A stretch of 64,000 nt of DNA, taken from positions 81,924,958-81,988,957 of the forward strand of contig CP136069.1 in NCBI GenBank assembly GCA_032622095.1, in the 5' to 3' direction. Position 1 is the first letter of the stretch; each line of letters begins with the position of its first letter. The notes beneath the pieces are model-generated. The model searched no databases. It saw only the letters and a program-made list of their open reading frames with translations, and was not told where the DNA came from. The stretch is from Siphonodentalium dalli. Its lineage: Eukaryota > Mollusca > Scaphopoda > Gadilida > Siphonodentaliidae. The translations under genes and the position numbers were made by a program. Below are positions 11,357 through 23,612 of this stretch, piece by piece.

Positions 11357-12206
11357 AACTGTTCGAAAATTCATAACACACGATAAACAAAATACTTACC
11401 AAATCGGTTTACGTAGTTTGCAATACGTTGACATTCAAAACTAAATTCAATTCGAGGATATCTGCAACAACAACAAATTTATATTAAAACTAGCCACTGT
11501 AAATATATATCTCCGAAAAAATACGATGTTCCAGAACGGATTTTGCCATCTGGTAATTTGGTATGAGAATTAATACTAAATATAGGGTCAATGCCATCAA
11601 GAGACATGCCGCCGACTGTGTATCTCTCCTTGTTGCCGTTAGCAGGTTCTTATCGCTGCTTTCTGTTTCCGCTAACAATGCTCCGGAATAACGGAAGCAT
11701 TATTTAAAGATATTGTAGAGTAATCACCCCTACCGCTTCTTATTCAAGTGACGTGATAGTACATACTAAACATCCATCTTACCTATGGGGGAGACAGAAT
11801 ATAATCGAACTATAGTGACCCCAACCAAATTGCCAAGGTCATACTCGGAGAGGCCGCGACCTATGAGTTATGCAATACTAGCCACAAAGGAAAGAAGTTC
11901 TTATGTAATAATTCCCAGTTCACCCATGGGTCAGTACAGACAAAGAGATGCACTAATGACGGCTACCAGTCATTAGCGATATATAAACCAGACATTAATC
12001 TACTCTTCAATTAGTTTCGGCACATCAGACTAATTGGCAGGCATCAACATCAGGTCGCTAATTAATAAGCGACGCCTTCGGTCGTTCTATGACATCTATG
12101 ATTGATTCACAATTATGTATCATTTACCATCACAAGCCGTTGACTATACATTGATATTAGATGTGAATAAATGATATACAAGAACTGACTTCATTCTTCC
12201 ACAATA
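11357..12206. other. No recognised feature
   Basis: No coding region, RNA gene or clear repeat seen. Confidence 0.5.
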
Positions 12207-12650
12207 TATAATCCGATTAAGCGCCACTAAATTAATATTTATTTTGATTCGGTTGTAAAAAATATTTGATTCGAGTCAAAGCTCAGAGTTATTAGATATC
12301 GATTTTTGAAATCTGTTATTATTCACCGTCGAGAATTATTAGTAGTCCAGTAAACAGTGGACGAGCCGACGGTCTCGGACCAAATTGCGGATGAAGATGG
12401 ATAACTCTAAAACCAAGAGGTTTTCTGTTGATAAGAAGGCCAACTTTCGACGAACAACAAATTTTGTTTTGATTAATAACACGTTTCGGGCAATTTTATA
12501 CTATAGTTGACAGTCACTACTGTGGTTAGCATTATTTTTGGGTAATTAATCGATTATCATAACTGAAGCGGCACTTCTACAAATGTTGTTGTTGTTGTTG
12601 TTGTTGGAATCTGATTATATGGGGACCATCGAAAGGTATAGTAGTACCCT
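12207..12650. mobile_element. MITE family B, degraded copy
   Basis: Shared with copies at 23613 and 44419: AATCCGATTAAGC, GCTCAGAGTTATTAGATATC, GATGAAGATGGATAA, TGGTTAGCATTATTTTTGGG, a (GTT)n run and GGAATCTGATTATATGGGGA. Both TTAA ends are eroded. Confidence 0.75.
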
Positions 12651-13139
12651 TTGAAATATGACCGTTATTTGTCAGTCGCTGAATAGTCAAGCTTGGCATT
12701 TTTACTGGAGTTCTGTGAATGTCTCGGCTTAAAATGCAAGTTCATTCGATAACATTTCTTCGAATGATCGTTGCAAATTGAAAAATCTCAATCAGTTCTC
12801 AAAATTCTCACAAACATATACCAATAAAAAAAAAACAATTGAAACGCATTAAAACGAATTTGTCGAAACGCAACTTTGATAGTGTTTGAGAGTGGGCGTT
12901 TGTCTAAGTTGTTTGTTTGTTTGAACAATTGCCGTTAGCATCCACAACCGGAAGCGGGATATGGAGGGGGTGTTTAAGAGCTCATGGCAGGAATGCCACA
13001 TGAGTATTCCCTCTGATTGACCATTAGATTATACGAATGGATCACTGATATAGACGTTCACCCACTCGTCTACGCTGTCAGCTCATTAATTAAGAGAAAT
13101 CGATATGCTGTCACCGTGATAGCGTACATTTCTTGGAAT
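12651..13139. other. No recognised feature
   Basis: AT-rich; no gene or clear repeat. Confidence 0.5.
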
Positions 13140-13468
13140 TACAAACTGTACTTAAAATTCCGATACTAGCAGGGGGGGGGGGGTCTGAAAAAAAATTCAG
13201 GCACGTATGTTGATTTTTTCCTTTCGACCAAGTTGGGACCCACCCACCCCCGCGTCCAAATTGTTTTCCGTTTTCGGAAGTTTTTTCCGACCATTTTTGG
13301 ACACCCACCCTGTGAGTTGCAGAACAAATATTGTTGGTCCCATCGACCACCCACCCACCCCGGCATACGTGCCCGGAAAAAATCCCACCCCCCTGTTATT
13401 CCAAACTCATTGCAAAAACAGTGGGAACAAAATTTGGAGTTGCGGAAATTTTTTTTTTTTGGTCCCAT
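13140..13468. repeat. CCCACCC-rich dispersed repeat
   Basis: It opens with a 13-G run and continues with CACCCACCCCCGCG and CCACCCACCCACCCCGGCAT. Overlapping frames exist in most phases on both strands, the sign of low-complexity C-rich DNA rather than coding. Related pieces lie at 37825-37875 and 39545-39710. Confidence 0.55.
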
Positions 13469-14526
13469 CGTTTTGACGATTCTACGACCAATTTCACGAT
13501 TCTGCGGCTTGACAACCACGGTGCTACGACAGATTAACGATTCTACGACCTTATTATACGTGATATTTTATGACAAACTTAGATACAGGAGCTTTTTACT
13601 GAATTGGGACGACATAAGTGGGCTTCTTCTTGTCTTCATTGTATAGAGTAGACTTTGCAGTAACGTACAGTACCCCTTTAGTAAGCCTTTTTACAAGTAA
13701 ATATATATCCGGTATAGGGTCGATTTTCGACAGAAAAGGATATTCTATAATAATTTATTTATTTGTGATTAAAATGCAGTTATCTAAAATATATTTCCTT
13801 CGCACAGTCAAGATTTGCCTCCAGATATGACATTTATTTCCACTCTCAACTTCCCACGATGTAAATTTGTAAACTCATTTGTAGTATGCACACCGGTCAG
13901 GTCTACCACAATACATATATTACCCATGTTAATAATATACCGGCAAATTGGCGTACAAGCCAGGGGGTGATACATCCAGATGCATATAGGTTTTATTTTT
14001 TATTTTGGCCACTTTCGAGACACACCAACCAAGTGTTCTACTATTTTATTTTTTTATGTATACGTTTTTACTGCATGCTTTCTGGTATCCATCACTTTTA
14101 TTTTTATCTGTTAAAAAAAATGTTGCTTATTATTTTCAGTTTCAGGTACCCACACCTCTTCCGAATAATTTTCGCTAATACTTTCCTACAAACACCTTTA
14201 TAAAAGTAACTTGACGGTCAATATCCGTATGCTGTGTAGGGCCAACCTGCGAATCAGAATATGACTAATATAGCTTATAACTCATGTTATGAGTGGTGGC
14301 ATTTTCGAATGAACAAGTCACCTTTCAAAAATTACAAAACCACTGGGTTCACTAAGAGGGAAGATGTTCAGGTAAGTCGTGTATTTGGTCATGTTAAAAT
14401 GTCAGAATGCTGGTTTAGTGACAGGTTGACATCTCTTATGTGACGTAGAATCGTTAAACTGCCGTAGCACCGTGGTTGTCAAGCCGCAGAATCGTGAAAT
14501 TGGTCGTAGAATCGTCAAAACGATTG
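13469..14526. mobile_element. 1.06-kb inverted-repeat element
   Basis: Left arm 13469-13551 contains TTTTGACGATTCTACGACC, GATTCTGCGGCTTGACAACC and ACGGTGCTACG. The right arm 14444-14526 is its complement in reverse order. The interior is AT-rich without a convincing gene. No target-site duplication was identified. Confidence 0.65.
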
Positions 14527-15355
14527 TGCCATGTGTACGCGACGGTGCCCTGAAAAAAAACACCCTGATACTAGAACGTCTAAATATTGTGACCCAGCGT
14601 CTGTAATGTCGAATTGTTCCTCCCATTATAATATCTAGAACATCAATAAGTGGACTATGGTGATAAGCTCCCGCACCCCTCCTCGTTGTGTTGTGGAACT
14701 ACCGATTGCTATTTGCCCATTTACCGTTTTTTTGAGATTGAATAAAATATGTATAGTTATAAACTAATCGCCCGATTCTGTGGATTTTTACTATATTAAA
14801 CGGATTTGATAGTACTCGGGTAAACACAAGAGATGGTGAAATTTCACCCCCCCCCCCAAAAGAAGACCGGATTACATTGTGAATATGTTTCATAGTATTG
14901 ACCCTGGTGGCCACAGGTGGCGTCTTGGTACTGTATAACAATAACAATAGTTAATAAGTATGTCACAGACTGATGAACAGCAGACGTTTGTATAGTCTCA
15001 TTGGTATAACCTGGTATTTCGCCCTTGGCCTGGAGGTTTCTGTCTAACTTCTCATAGAACATATGGCGACGCTACATCCCATTCCAACGATAGCCTATTA
15101 ATCCCATCTCAGATCGATACACGGATCAAACTCACAAATTCAACACAATGCTGGGGGACCTCGGGAACTTATCTTATCATCCCCGAGATGGATCTTCAGC
15201 CGTCGGATAATGGTGTGGATTGCGGGATATTGACGTGTCGTGGCATTCGATAATAGCAGCAGGCCACTCTTGCACTCTTGGTCGTTCCAATTTCAAAGGC
15301 ATATACTGTCAGAGACGTGTCTATATAGGTTCTCCGTTAATCATAGGGCGTTCAA
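14527..15355. other. No recognised gene; C-run at 14849
   Basis: No coding region is supported. A run of 10 C sits at about 14849-14858. Confidence 0.5.
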
Positions 15356-15475
15356 ACTCAGAGCAGCTGTCAACTGCACCCCCGTTTAACCAGACCGAAA
15401 TACACAATGCAGGTGCAGTAAATTCCATTTGCACCCCCTTGGATTGAAATTCTCCAACTGGCAAGCCAAGCTATA
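15356..15475 (+). repeat. Dispersed repeat (CCATTTGCACC/CCAACTG)
   Basis: CAACTGCACCCCCGTTTAAC, AACCAGACC, CCATTTGCACCCCCTTGG and CTCCAACTGG also occur, in the same order, at 59440-59580. Shorter pieces lie at 20525-20650 and 60185-60255. Confidence 0.6.
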
Positions 15476-16124
15476 TATGTTACTGTTAGACAGTTCAGTT
15501 CAAGAATATGACTGAAAAGTATAGACAGGACAATATTCAACTTTTGATGACACCCCTACTCAAGCTTGTCGATTGTTGTATACATTTTCACCATAACTGG
15601 TTGAACAGTTTCCAACGGATGACCATTTCAGTTGAGAAATCAAACTATTTACGTAGGAATATTCGACTTTTTTTTATCTGAAAACAACAAGCCATGCTAA
15701 ATACCGTTTGGAAAATCCAATTTTACTACAATATTTTCAATCTATAGTTTGGTCTGAAAGATCCATGTCGCTGCTGTATGCATGAAATATCAAACTTTGG
15801 AAAGTTTGGACCATGCAAGACGGGGGTGAACAGGGATATATACGCTGCACCAAAGATCTGAAACTGAAAAGCCAGACAAACACGATTTTTTTTTTCTGGA
15901 GTAGGCAGCCATGCAGGGGAAAATTGTGATTTAGATACTGAGATTGTTTATTGTGGCATCTGAGATATACTTATTCTCATATTCGAGGATGCGAGTGTGA
16001 AAACAGTTTGTGAACGAGCCGGCCTGTCGGTGAGTTCACACCCTGTTTCATGCTCGAATCCCCCGAGCATACAACGAAACAGGTAAGTTTATCTCCATTG
16101 CAGTTAAGGCCACCAGGTTTTCTT
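15476..16124. other. No recognised gene
   Basis: Only a small inverted repeat (CCTGTTTCATGCTCG facing CGAGCATACAACGAAACAGG, 16042-16082) is seen. Confidence 0.5.
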
Positions 16125-17113
16125 ATAGCTCAACTTACTTTATAAGTTTGAGCTATTGCCATGGGTTGGCGTCCGTCGTCCGTGTGTGCGTGCTTCCGTG
16201 TGTCCGTCAACAATTTCCTTTGGCGCGGGCTACATGTCGTATCTTTGATCTGATATTTATGATATTTGTCATGAATGTTGACATTGACATGTAGATGGGA
16301 ACGAGTCATGTTGGGGTCATTCGGCCAAAAAACATGGCCGCTGGTGGCCATCTCGGATTTAAAAATTAAATCCATTGGCGCGGGCTACAGGCCGTACTGT
16401 TTGTGTGATCATCATAAAATCTGTCATGAATGTTGACATTTACATGTAGATGGGAACGAGTCATTTTAGGATCAATCGGCCAAAAAGCATGGCCGCTGCC
16501 GGCCATCTTGGATTTTACTCTTTGCATCACTAAATCCTTTGACACATCCTACAGACCACATCCCTGATCCGATCATCACCAAACTTCTTATGGATCATCG
16601 GAGTGACCTCTAGATGGGAACAAGTCATTTTGGGGTCATTTGGCCAAAATACATAGCCACCGGAAGCCATATTGGATTTTACTCTTTGCATCACTAAATA
16701 CTTTGACACACCCTACATACCACATCCCTGATCTGATCATCACCAATGGCCATTTTGGATTTTACTCTTTGTATGACTAAATATTTCTACAAAAATCCAT
16801 TAGCATGGGTTATAGACCGATCTGTTTGTTTGATCTTCATGAAATTTGTCATGGATGTTGACATTGATATGTAGATGGGAACGAGTCATATTGGGGTCAT
16901 TCGGAAAAAATAACATGGCCGCCGGCGGCCATTTTAGAATTTACTCTTTGCATCACTAAATCCTTTGGCACACATACAGACCACATCCCTGATCCGATCG
17001 TTATGAAACTTGTCATGAATGTTGATATTGACATGTAGATGGGAACGAGTAATTTTGGGGGTCATTCAGCCAAAAAATATGGCCGCTGGCGGCCATCTTG
17101 GATATTACCACTT
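16125..17113 (-). mobile_element. Core-repeat element, AAGATGGCC family with hairpin end
   Basis: On the plus strand the block begins with TAGCTCAACTTACTTTATAAGTTTGAGCTA-type sequence, an imperfect hairpin at 16127-16157. It continues through GGCGTCCGTCGTCCGTGTG and CCGTCAACAA into about six diverged cores of ~150 bases, each with GGCCATyTTGGATTTTAC, CATGTAGATGGGAACGAGTC and GGCCAAAAA. The end, microsatellite-like CCGT tract and core order mirror the element at 20825-23098. The layout resembles bivalve pearl-type elements (flank, tandem cores, ACGG microsatellite, flank); that comparison is from memory. Confidence 0.75.
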
Positions 17114-17173
17114 GCAGCTGAATTCAACACTACAATACACACGCAACATAAATATTACCCCGTCACTGTAGCA

Positions 17174-17213
17174 TTGTAGGTAGGTAGGTAGGTAGGTAGG
17201 TAGGTAGGTAGGT
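17174..17213. repeat. (GGTA)n microsatellite
   Basis: About ten uninterrupted TAGG units. Confidence 0.95.
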
Positions 17214-17837
17214 GTCGATGATAACCCACATAAAATAACAAGAACTTAAATTTTGATAAAAACTCTTATAATCTTCATATATATATATAATGCTTAGATA
17301 ACATTAATCTGATAGAATTATTTCGTTATTCATTCATTTCCATATAAATGTCAGTATGATAACACAATAGAATCCAACATAATACATATCACATAACAAT
17401 TAATATGACAACGAGATTATGCGACCAGCTATACACAAATCTGGATAAAATACAGACACGTTATATTCACTAAAGCCAGACAGTCCATTTTATATTCGGC
17501 GAGCCACAAACTTATTGGATTACATAATCAGAAATAAGCATCAACAAAAATCTAACATAATTTTTTCGGAGAACCAAGTAAGTATTAAAAGTAACCCAGT
17601 ATTCTTCCATGCATAAAACCCTAAGTTTGTGACTGACAGGTCCAAATCGGCATCACTATATAGTTTAACTGCTCATTAAAACGACATATCTTCGCTTCTG
17701 GGCTCACCGGAAGAAGAAATCCAAGAGAGTGTGACCACTCGGGCAGACAGTGTCAAGTTATACTACGTTTTCATATTTTCGCAGATTACACCACAGGCCC
17801 CTGTGAAAAATAAATACCCGATATACCAGTATATACT
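17214..17837. other. No recognised feature
   Basis: AT-rich sequence with no gene or clear repeat apart from a short (AT)n at 17278. Confidence 0.5.
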
Positions 17838-18256
17838 ATACAGTAAAACCCTCCAAAACAGGACCCTCTATAAACCTAATTCCTCTCCATACCGAACAGA
17901 TTGTCCGGTCCCGAATTCACCCAAGTGCATTATCATTAAATATTACCTCTATAAACCGGAAACTCTGTACTCCGAACATAGGACGGCTTCTATAGTCCAA
18001 AAGCGAACGAATACATTAATTTTTACCAAGAAATTCGAACGCGGAAAGCGATACCAACCGAACGCACGTGCGGTAGATTTGACATACTTGGTGCCGAGTT
18101 TTAATTATTCAATGAGTTGGTTGTGCTTCGACAACCCTTAGTCTTAGTACTGACGTCAATACAATCATTCCGATCGTAGTGCGATTTTCTATAAACCGAA
18201 CACCTCTCTAAACCGAACAGAAGGGTTGGTCCGAAGGGTGTTCGGTTTGGTGTGAC
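17838..18256. mobile_element. Possible DNA-transposon remnant (AAACCGAAC repeats)
   Basis: CAGTAAAACCCTCC at 17840 resembles the terminal repeat of some Tc1/pogo-like elements. The phrase CTATAAACCGrA or AACCGAACA occurs several times, and GAACACC...GGTGTTCGG forms a hairpin at 18201-18250. The matching right terminal repeat is absent, so the assignment is weak. Confidence 0.35.
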
Positions 18257-18596
18257 AAGGTTCACAAGTCCGATTTTGGCAAAAACACATCATCTGTCAT
18301 ATTCATCATAGATTCACAAAAACTGTCATTTCAGTGACAATATATTTCAAATCTTATTGGCCACGAAATTTTCTTTCTTTTGGTATATAATTCGATAATA
18401 TAAAATTAAGGGAAGTCGAGATATCCTATTGAACACTAGCGAAACCTACTGACAAAAATCGTTCGTTATCGTCGGTTTCCACGGTTAGTATAAAGATTAT
18501 ATGTGGATTCCAATTCAATAATAACGATCACAAATGCCGAAGTGAATCTGACTTTAATGGTAGTAACCTGAGCCTTTTTGCACCACTCGGGGCAAA
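18257..18596. other. No recognised feature
   Basis: No gene or clear repeat is visible. Confidence 0.5.
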
Positions 18597-19023
18597 ATGC
18601 AAGGCAGAGTTATTTCCCCTCTACACACGCGGTATGAACAAATTCGAAGCATTTGGACAATGCTTCGAATTTGTTCAGACCCAGGCTCCATGCAGAGTTC
18701 AGTCCCCTACTCATGACTTACCGCTGCCCGCACCTACACGTAATGTGAAGAAATGTCGCCTTGAGTTATTGGAAAAAAAATTAGGCTACAATTCATTCTA
18801 CATTATTCTGAGAAACTGAACTTTCCATATTCATTTGAAAATGGTCTAGATCAAGCCAGAATTAATTGTAACTGGCAGAACACTTCAATAAAAAATGTTA
18901 GATTTAATTAAGAAATTACACGTGGCGGCAGCGTTTAGACATCGCGTAGCGAGGGGACTGAACTCTGTTTTGCAGCTTGGATCAGACCAGCGTGTGTAGA
19001 GGGGAAATAACTCTGCCTTGCAT
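18597..19023. mobile_element. 427-base TIR element with internal palindrome
   Basis: The ends are 34-base perfect inverted repeats, 18597-18630 and 18990-19023 (ATGCAAGGCAGAGTTATTTC at the outer end). Similarity continues inward through CAGAGTTCAGTCCCCT at both sides. A 43-base palindrome, TGAACAAATTCGAAGCATT with a 5-base spacer (18635-18677), sits just inside the left end and may be a later insertion. No target-site duplication is evident. Confidence 0.8.
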
Positions 19024-19208
19024 CTGGACGATGGCGCTCATTGTAGTTGAACTCTGATGAAGTGATATGGATCAATAGCCACCCTGATTGCAATATATGA
19101 TGGTAATTGGGATAAACTAATTAATGCCACGGGAGTAACAGAATTAACTTGACAGTAATGCATAATGCATGAGACGTAAAAACTATAAATATATTCGTTT
19201 CTGTCTAA

Positions 19209-19282
19209 TGTGTCTGTATCAGACTTTTGAGCCATCATATGGCCATTGCCATATGATGGCTCAAAAGTCTGATACAGACACA
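19209..19282. repeat. 74-base perfect palindrome with 4-base loop
   Basis: TGTGTCTGTATCAGACTTTT opens the left arm. The 35-base arms are perfect complements around CATT. The right arm is also the start of the direct repeat that recurs at 19398. Confidence 0.9.
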
Positions 19283-19520
19283 TGTGAAACATACTTGATA
19301 ATTGTTGTCCTTCCAAAACACAAGCAAACTGGGGACATATAGGTTATAAACCACAAGACAAGTTGTTATAACGTCAATCCAGAGAGCATAAGTATTAATG
19401 CAATATATGATGGCTCAAAAGTCTGATACAGACACATGTGAAACATACTTGATACTTGTTGTCCTTCCAATACACAAGCAAACTGGGGACATAGGTTATA
19501 AACCACAAGGCAAGTATTAA
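19245..19520 (+). repeat. Direct repeat, two copies
   Basis: ATATGATGGCTCAAAAGTCT through CTTGTTGTCCTTCCAA and ACACAAGCAAACTGGGGACA occurs at about 19253-19365 and again at 19403-19515 with few differences. Confidence 0.85.
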
Positions 19521-19599
19521 TGCAATATTAAGAAAACTTCCCAGACACCTGTGGGAGATACGTACCAACACATATATAGGGATTGGCTATTTGGAGTAA

Positions 19600-19985
19600 A
19601 AGGAACGGACAAGGAAAGGGAACAACTTCCGAGTAACAAAATTACTATTTGGAGTAACAGGAATGATGAACAGATATTTAAGCTAAATTTTTCGCATTTT
19701 ACGCAAGGAAACAATATATATTATTCATCATTCTAAAGCATGGTCTCTCCCCTTCATTTATATTGCATCATTTAAACACTACTTTTGAGAACTAAACGTA
19801 TAATTGGCCAGGAACGTCGAGCGGTGAATCTGAAATTAGCAATACGTAATTTTTTCCGAGTAACAGGAATGAGGAACAGAGATATAAACTTAATTTTCTC
19901 GTGTTTTACGCAATCAAATAATACATTCCAATTACTCCAAATAGTCATTTTGTTACTCGGAATATGTACCCACACCGCCGTACCG
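19600..19985. repeat. GAGTAACA direct and inverted repeats
   Basis: GAGTAACAGGAATGA with CTAAATTTTTCGCATTTTAC at about 19650 recurs as GAGTAACAGGAATGAGGAAC with TTAATTTTCTCGTGTTTTAC at 19858. CCGAGTAACAAAATTACT at 19627 faces its complement near 19945. Confidence 0.7.
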
Positions 19986-20524
19986 TCGGGTAGGAACGTA
20001 GGCTGCGTGATTACGGTACCAACGCGACTTTAATGGAAACTACTTCCTGAACAAAATGAAATGAGACATGTCTCACATCGCTGTCTATTGAATGTCAGTA
20101 CAATGATATTAAAACGTAAATAAAAGCGTGCTGTTCTCCATATTTCTGACGCTCTCGATATCAACATCGTGCGGTTATCAGCAGTCTTCAGATGTCCATA
20201 TATAGCATCATCGTTACTATCATTAGCTGAGAGCGTGATATTTCATGTTGACGACAAATAGGTTTCGTGATGATTAATCATATTGATAAATACGCGGAAA
20301 TGCGCACGAGCTGCACTATACTAGAAACAAGACAGTCAATGACTGGGGTCGCTCACCAGACTGCAAAGACTGATAAGACTGGGACTCTGGAGACCACAAC
20401 AGTCATAACTTTTCATAATCACTTTAAAAGAAGTAGATTTAAACAGGATATGTGGCTAGAGAGACTTCACATAATTATGTAGATTGGTGAAAATCCATCT
20501 TGAAATTACCAACTGTACAATACT
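19986..20524. other. No recognised feature
   Basis: No coding region or clear repeat seen. Confidence 0.5.
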
Positions 20525-20650
20525 GATCACCCCCCCCCCCCTCCTTCAGCTCAACAATTAAGTCCCCTACCAACCAGGCTCCAGACTATCAAGTCTAAGG
20601 TTGGAATTTCACAACCGACACTTCAAACTTTCTCAATTGTTGGAAATTTT
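20525..20650 (+). repeat. Dispersed repeat fragment
   Basis: It begins with a ~14-C run. The phrases AAGGTTGGAATTTCACAAC, CTTCAAACTTTC and TTGGAAATTTTCGACCT resemble pieces at 15356 and 59540-59600. Confidence 0.45.
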
Positions 20651-21763
20651 CGACCTCACAAGCATCTCTTTATAAAACAATTAGACATGTTTAAAGTCCA
20701 ATTATCCATGGACCCAAAAACCATACATGTATGTCAGATTAATCAGTCAGGTGGTTCCAAGGTAGATGTTTTAATGAATTTGGTATTTCAATGACTTTAT
20801 TAGACACAAAATTGTTAACTCCCCATAGCCCCGACATTTATTGACAGGTTGACCTCATTTTAACAAATCTGAATCTCGGTCACTAAAGGATCCCCATACT
20901 ATATGTAAGCTAATAGTCCAACCTCTCGAGAACTATAGAGACCCTGTTTAACCTGGTGACCCCATCTGAATAAATTTGAATACCAGACACCAAAGAACCC
21001 TTCATACTAAATATCAGTAAAATAGACCTGATGGTCTTTGTGAAGGAAGCATATTAAGAGGGAAACTGTCCTTCACTTGGCCCTCATTTAACCAGGTGAC
21101 ACCATTTAAAAAAATCTGAATTGCAGTCAACAAGAACATTCCATGCTAAATAAGTCAACTAATTCTTGCAAACATATATTAAGAATTAAAGAATTATTAC
21201 CAAATAAAAGCAAAATAGGCCATTTGGTTTCTGCATAGAAGACATACTGTATCATGGATTAATATGGAGAGAAAGAGTAATGTAGCTGGCCGTGCACCTA
21301 CTTGACCTGGTGACCCTGATTGAACAAATTTGAATCCCAATCACCAAAGGAGCCTCAATATTAAATATGAGCTAAATAGAGCTGGTGGTTCTTTCAAAGG
21401 ACACTTTTCAAGTTTGTTATGTTCTAGTGAGGTGGTGGATATGGAGTGTTAAATGTCCTGTTGAAATATTTAAACAATACACATGATAGATTGTTGTAGT
21501 AATTGGGAATTATTTACCTCTAGCAGATCTCCAGGGAATGTTTATAAAAATGTCAGATTTCACTTGACATGTGTAGGCATACCCCACATACAGTTAGAGC
21601 CAAAGTAAATGCTCCTTATTAATGATTCTTTGTCAAGAATTTGAGTAAATATAATTTTTGGGACCAGGGTGGCAGAAGCAGTGAACTTGAGTGAAGGGCC
21701 AGGGGGCACAACCTTCAGAAATGTAATGGCATTAGTTTTTCAATTTTCAAAAAATGTTAAACA

Positions 21764-21789
21764 ATATATATATATATATATATATATAT
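21764..21789. repeat. (AT)n microsatellite
   Basis: An uninterrupted alternating AT run. Confidence 0.95.
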
Positions 21790-21878
21790 CTCAGGGTATG
21801 ATTTCACCTGGATAAGTGATGGTTAAGAAAATAATATTGTAATAGTCAAGCCTGAATTTATTGTGTCTGACATTTGCA

Positions 21879-21965
21879 GAATGAGGTCCCCAAAAGGTGA
21901 ATTTAATGATGCGATGCCGCAAGATGGGCTAGCATCACCAAATTCACCAGCTGGAGACTGCATTC
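21879..21965. mobile_element. ~87-base fold-back hairpin (GAATGAGGTC family)
   Basis: GAATGAGGTCCCC and GGTGAATTTAATGATGCGAT face ATCACCAAATTCACC and GCATTC. It is the same family as the hairpins of the 1-5215 array. Confidence 0.75.
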
Positions 21966-22160
21966 TGATTAGGCCTCATATGCCATGGGAAACCTAGGAT
22001 TGATTGAAGTTCTCCAATTGAAGTTGGTGATATACCCCAATTGAGCACCTCGGTTATGCATTTATTCTTCCAAATTAGGGGTATCTGAACAGAACGGAAA
22101 AAATAACTAAAAATGTCAATTTGATACTCTATATACTTCCCAGAAGATGAGGCATAAGCA

Positions 22161-22247
22161 GAATTAGGTCCATCGAGGGTGTATTTGGTGATGCTAGCCT
22201 GCTGTACGGGGTAGCATCACTAAATTCACCCTCTGGGGACCTGATTC
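22161..22247. mobile_element. 87-base fold-back hairpin (GAATGAGGTC family)
   Basis: GAATTAGGTCCATCGAGGGT and TTTGGTGATGCTA face TAGCATCACTAAATTCACC and CTCTGGGGACCTGATTC. It lies ~280 bases from the copy at 21879 in the same orientation. Confidence 0.8.
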
Positions 22248-23098
22248 TGCAAATTCAGACACACTAAACTCAGAATTGAGAACAGAAATTTGTTTTAATT
22301 TGATAATGACAACAGACAGCAGTGCAAATTGTAGTTGTTTACACAAACTGTCTGATATCTGTTATTCTAATCTCAATTAATGACAATGGCTGTCTGTGTC
22401 TCTGTAGCTAATACCTGACCCAGTCCTCTGGTAGATAATAACTCTATGCTTATGGTGAGCAGACGTATTGTGATATGATACGGGGTGTTGGTTGGGGGCA
22501 GGGTGGACTGTGGGCAGGGTGGTGGTCTGGGTCATGTGGGGAAAAAAAGTTTCAGTGATTTCATTAAAGGAAAAAAGTTTCAGTGATTTCATTAAAGATG
22601 AAATTTTCATAACTCTGCAGATATTATAAAGGTGTTAGTTTTTTTTCAAATTTTATAACATGATTATAATCAAAACAAATTTTTTGTTAAACTAAGCAAG
22701 GAACTCAATCTGAATTTTTTTTTTAGTTATGTCCCTGGTTTCGCCGAAATTTGACCCAGTGACCTCATTTGAACAAATCTGAACCCCAATCACCCAAGGA
22801 CCCTTCATACCAAATATGAACCCATTCAACCTGATGGTACAAGAGAAGAAGTCGTTTTAAGAAATACTATGGAGAGAAAGAGTTTTTTATGGTCTTCGCA
22901 ACTATTTGACCCAGTGACCTTATTTGAACAAATCTGAATGTTAGTCACCTAGGGAACATACACACCAAATATCAACTCATTCGGTGCAATGGATCGGGAG
23001 AAGAAGATGTTCAAAGAATTGTTGACGGATGGACGGACGACGGACGAGGAGTGATGACTATAGCTCCAACGGAGACTTCGTCTCAGGTGAGCTAAAAA

Positions 23099-23612
23099 GT
23101 GTAGGCCTATTCCAATAAAGTGTGCAATTGCCAGTATAGGACATTCGTTCCTATATATAGTAGCAATTCTACCTCAACTGATGTCACTGCATGGCACTGA
23201 ACTGGTTACGGGCTATACTATAGCAAGAGACGCTCATCGCGCGGAATTGTTCATTGTCGCAATGTCTGAGATATTTAGGTCAATATATATGATCTCTAAA
23301 AATGAGTAACTGCTTGCCCAGAATCTCAAAATTTCACGGATTGTTAAATTACCATTGTGTTTATTTTTTGTCACCAGATGAATGAATTGTTAATTACCAG
23401 CAACTTGTAATGTGGTATTTCTGTATTTCAATAGATTTTACAGTAATGGTGTCAAAATATATCTTCTTGTGATATCGAATGTTGTAAACTTTGATACCCC
23501 GCTATTTTGTTGTCATACAATTTAATTTTATGACTGTCAGGTCATGTGATGGGGTGTACGACATTTTGATATCCTGTACGTGTAAGATGATGCTCATTTC
23601 TGCCGATCCTGG
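23099..23612. other. No recognised feature
   Basis: No coding region or clear repeat seen. Confidence 0.5.

Larger units (their letters stand above)
20825..23098 (+). mobile_element. Long core-repeat element with (ACGG)n and hairpin end
   Basis: At least six diverged cores, near 20840, 20945, 21085, 21295, 22745 and 22905, share GACCyGGTGACC, GAACAAATyTGAAT, CACCAAAGGAnCC and an AAATATnAnC phrase. After the last core come TTGACGGATGGACGGACGAC and CGTCTCAGGTGAGCTAAAA. The end can fold (TAGCTC with GAGCTA) like the opposite-strand element at 16125. The block is interrupted around 21450-22740 by other DNA, including two fold-back hairpins and an (AT)n run. No transposase is visible. Confidence 0.7.

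Noticed and set aside
13166-13646. 117- and 137-codon overlapping frames
   Set aside because: They lie in C- and T-rich repeat DNA, overlap on both strands and cross a homopolymer tract.
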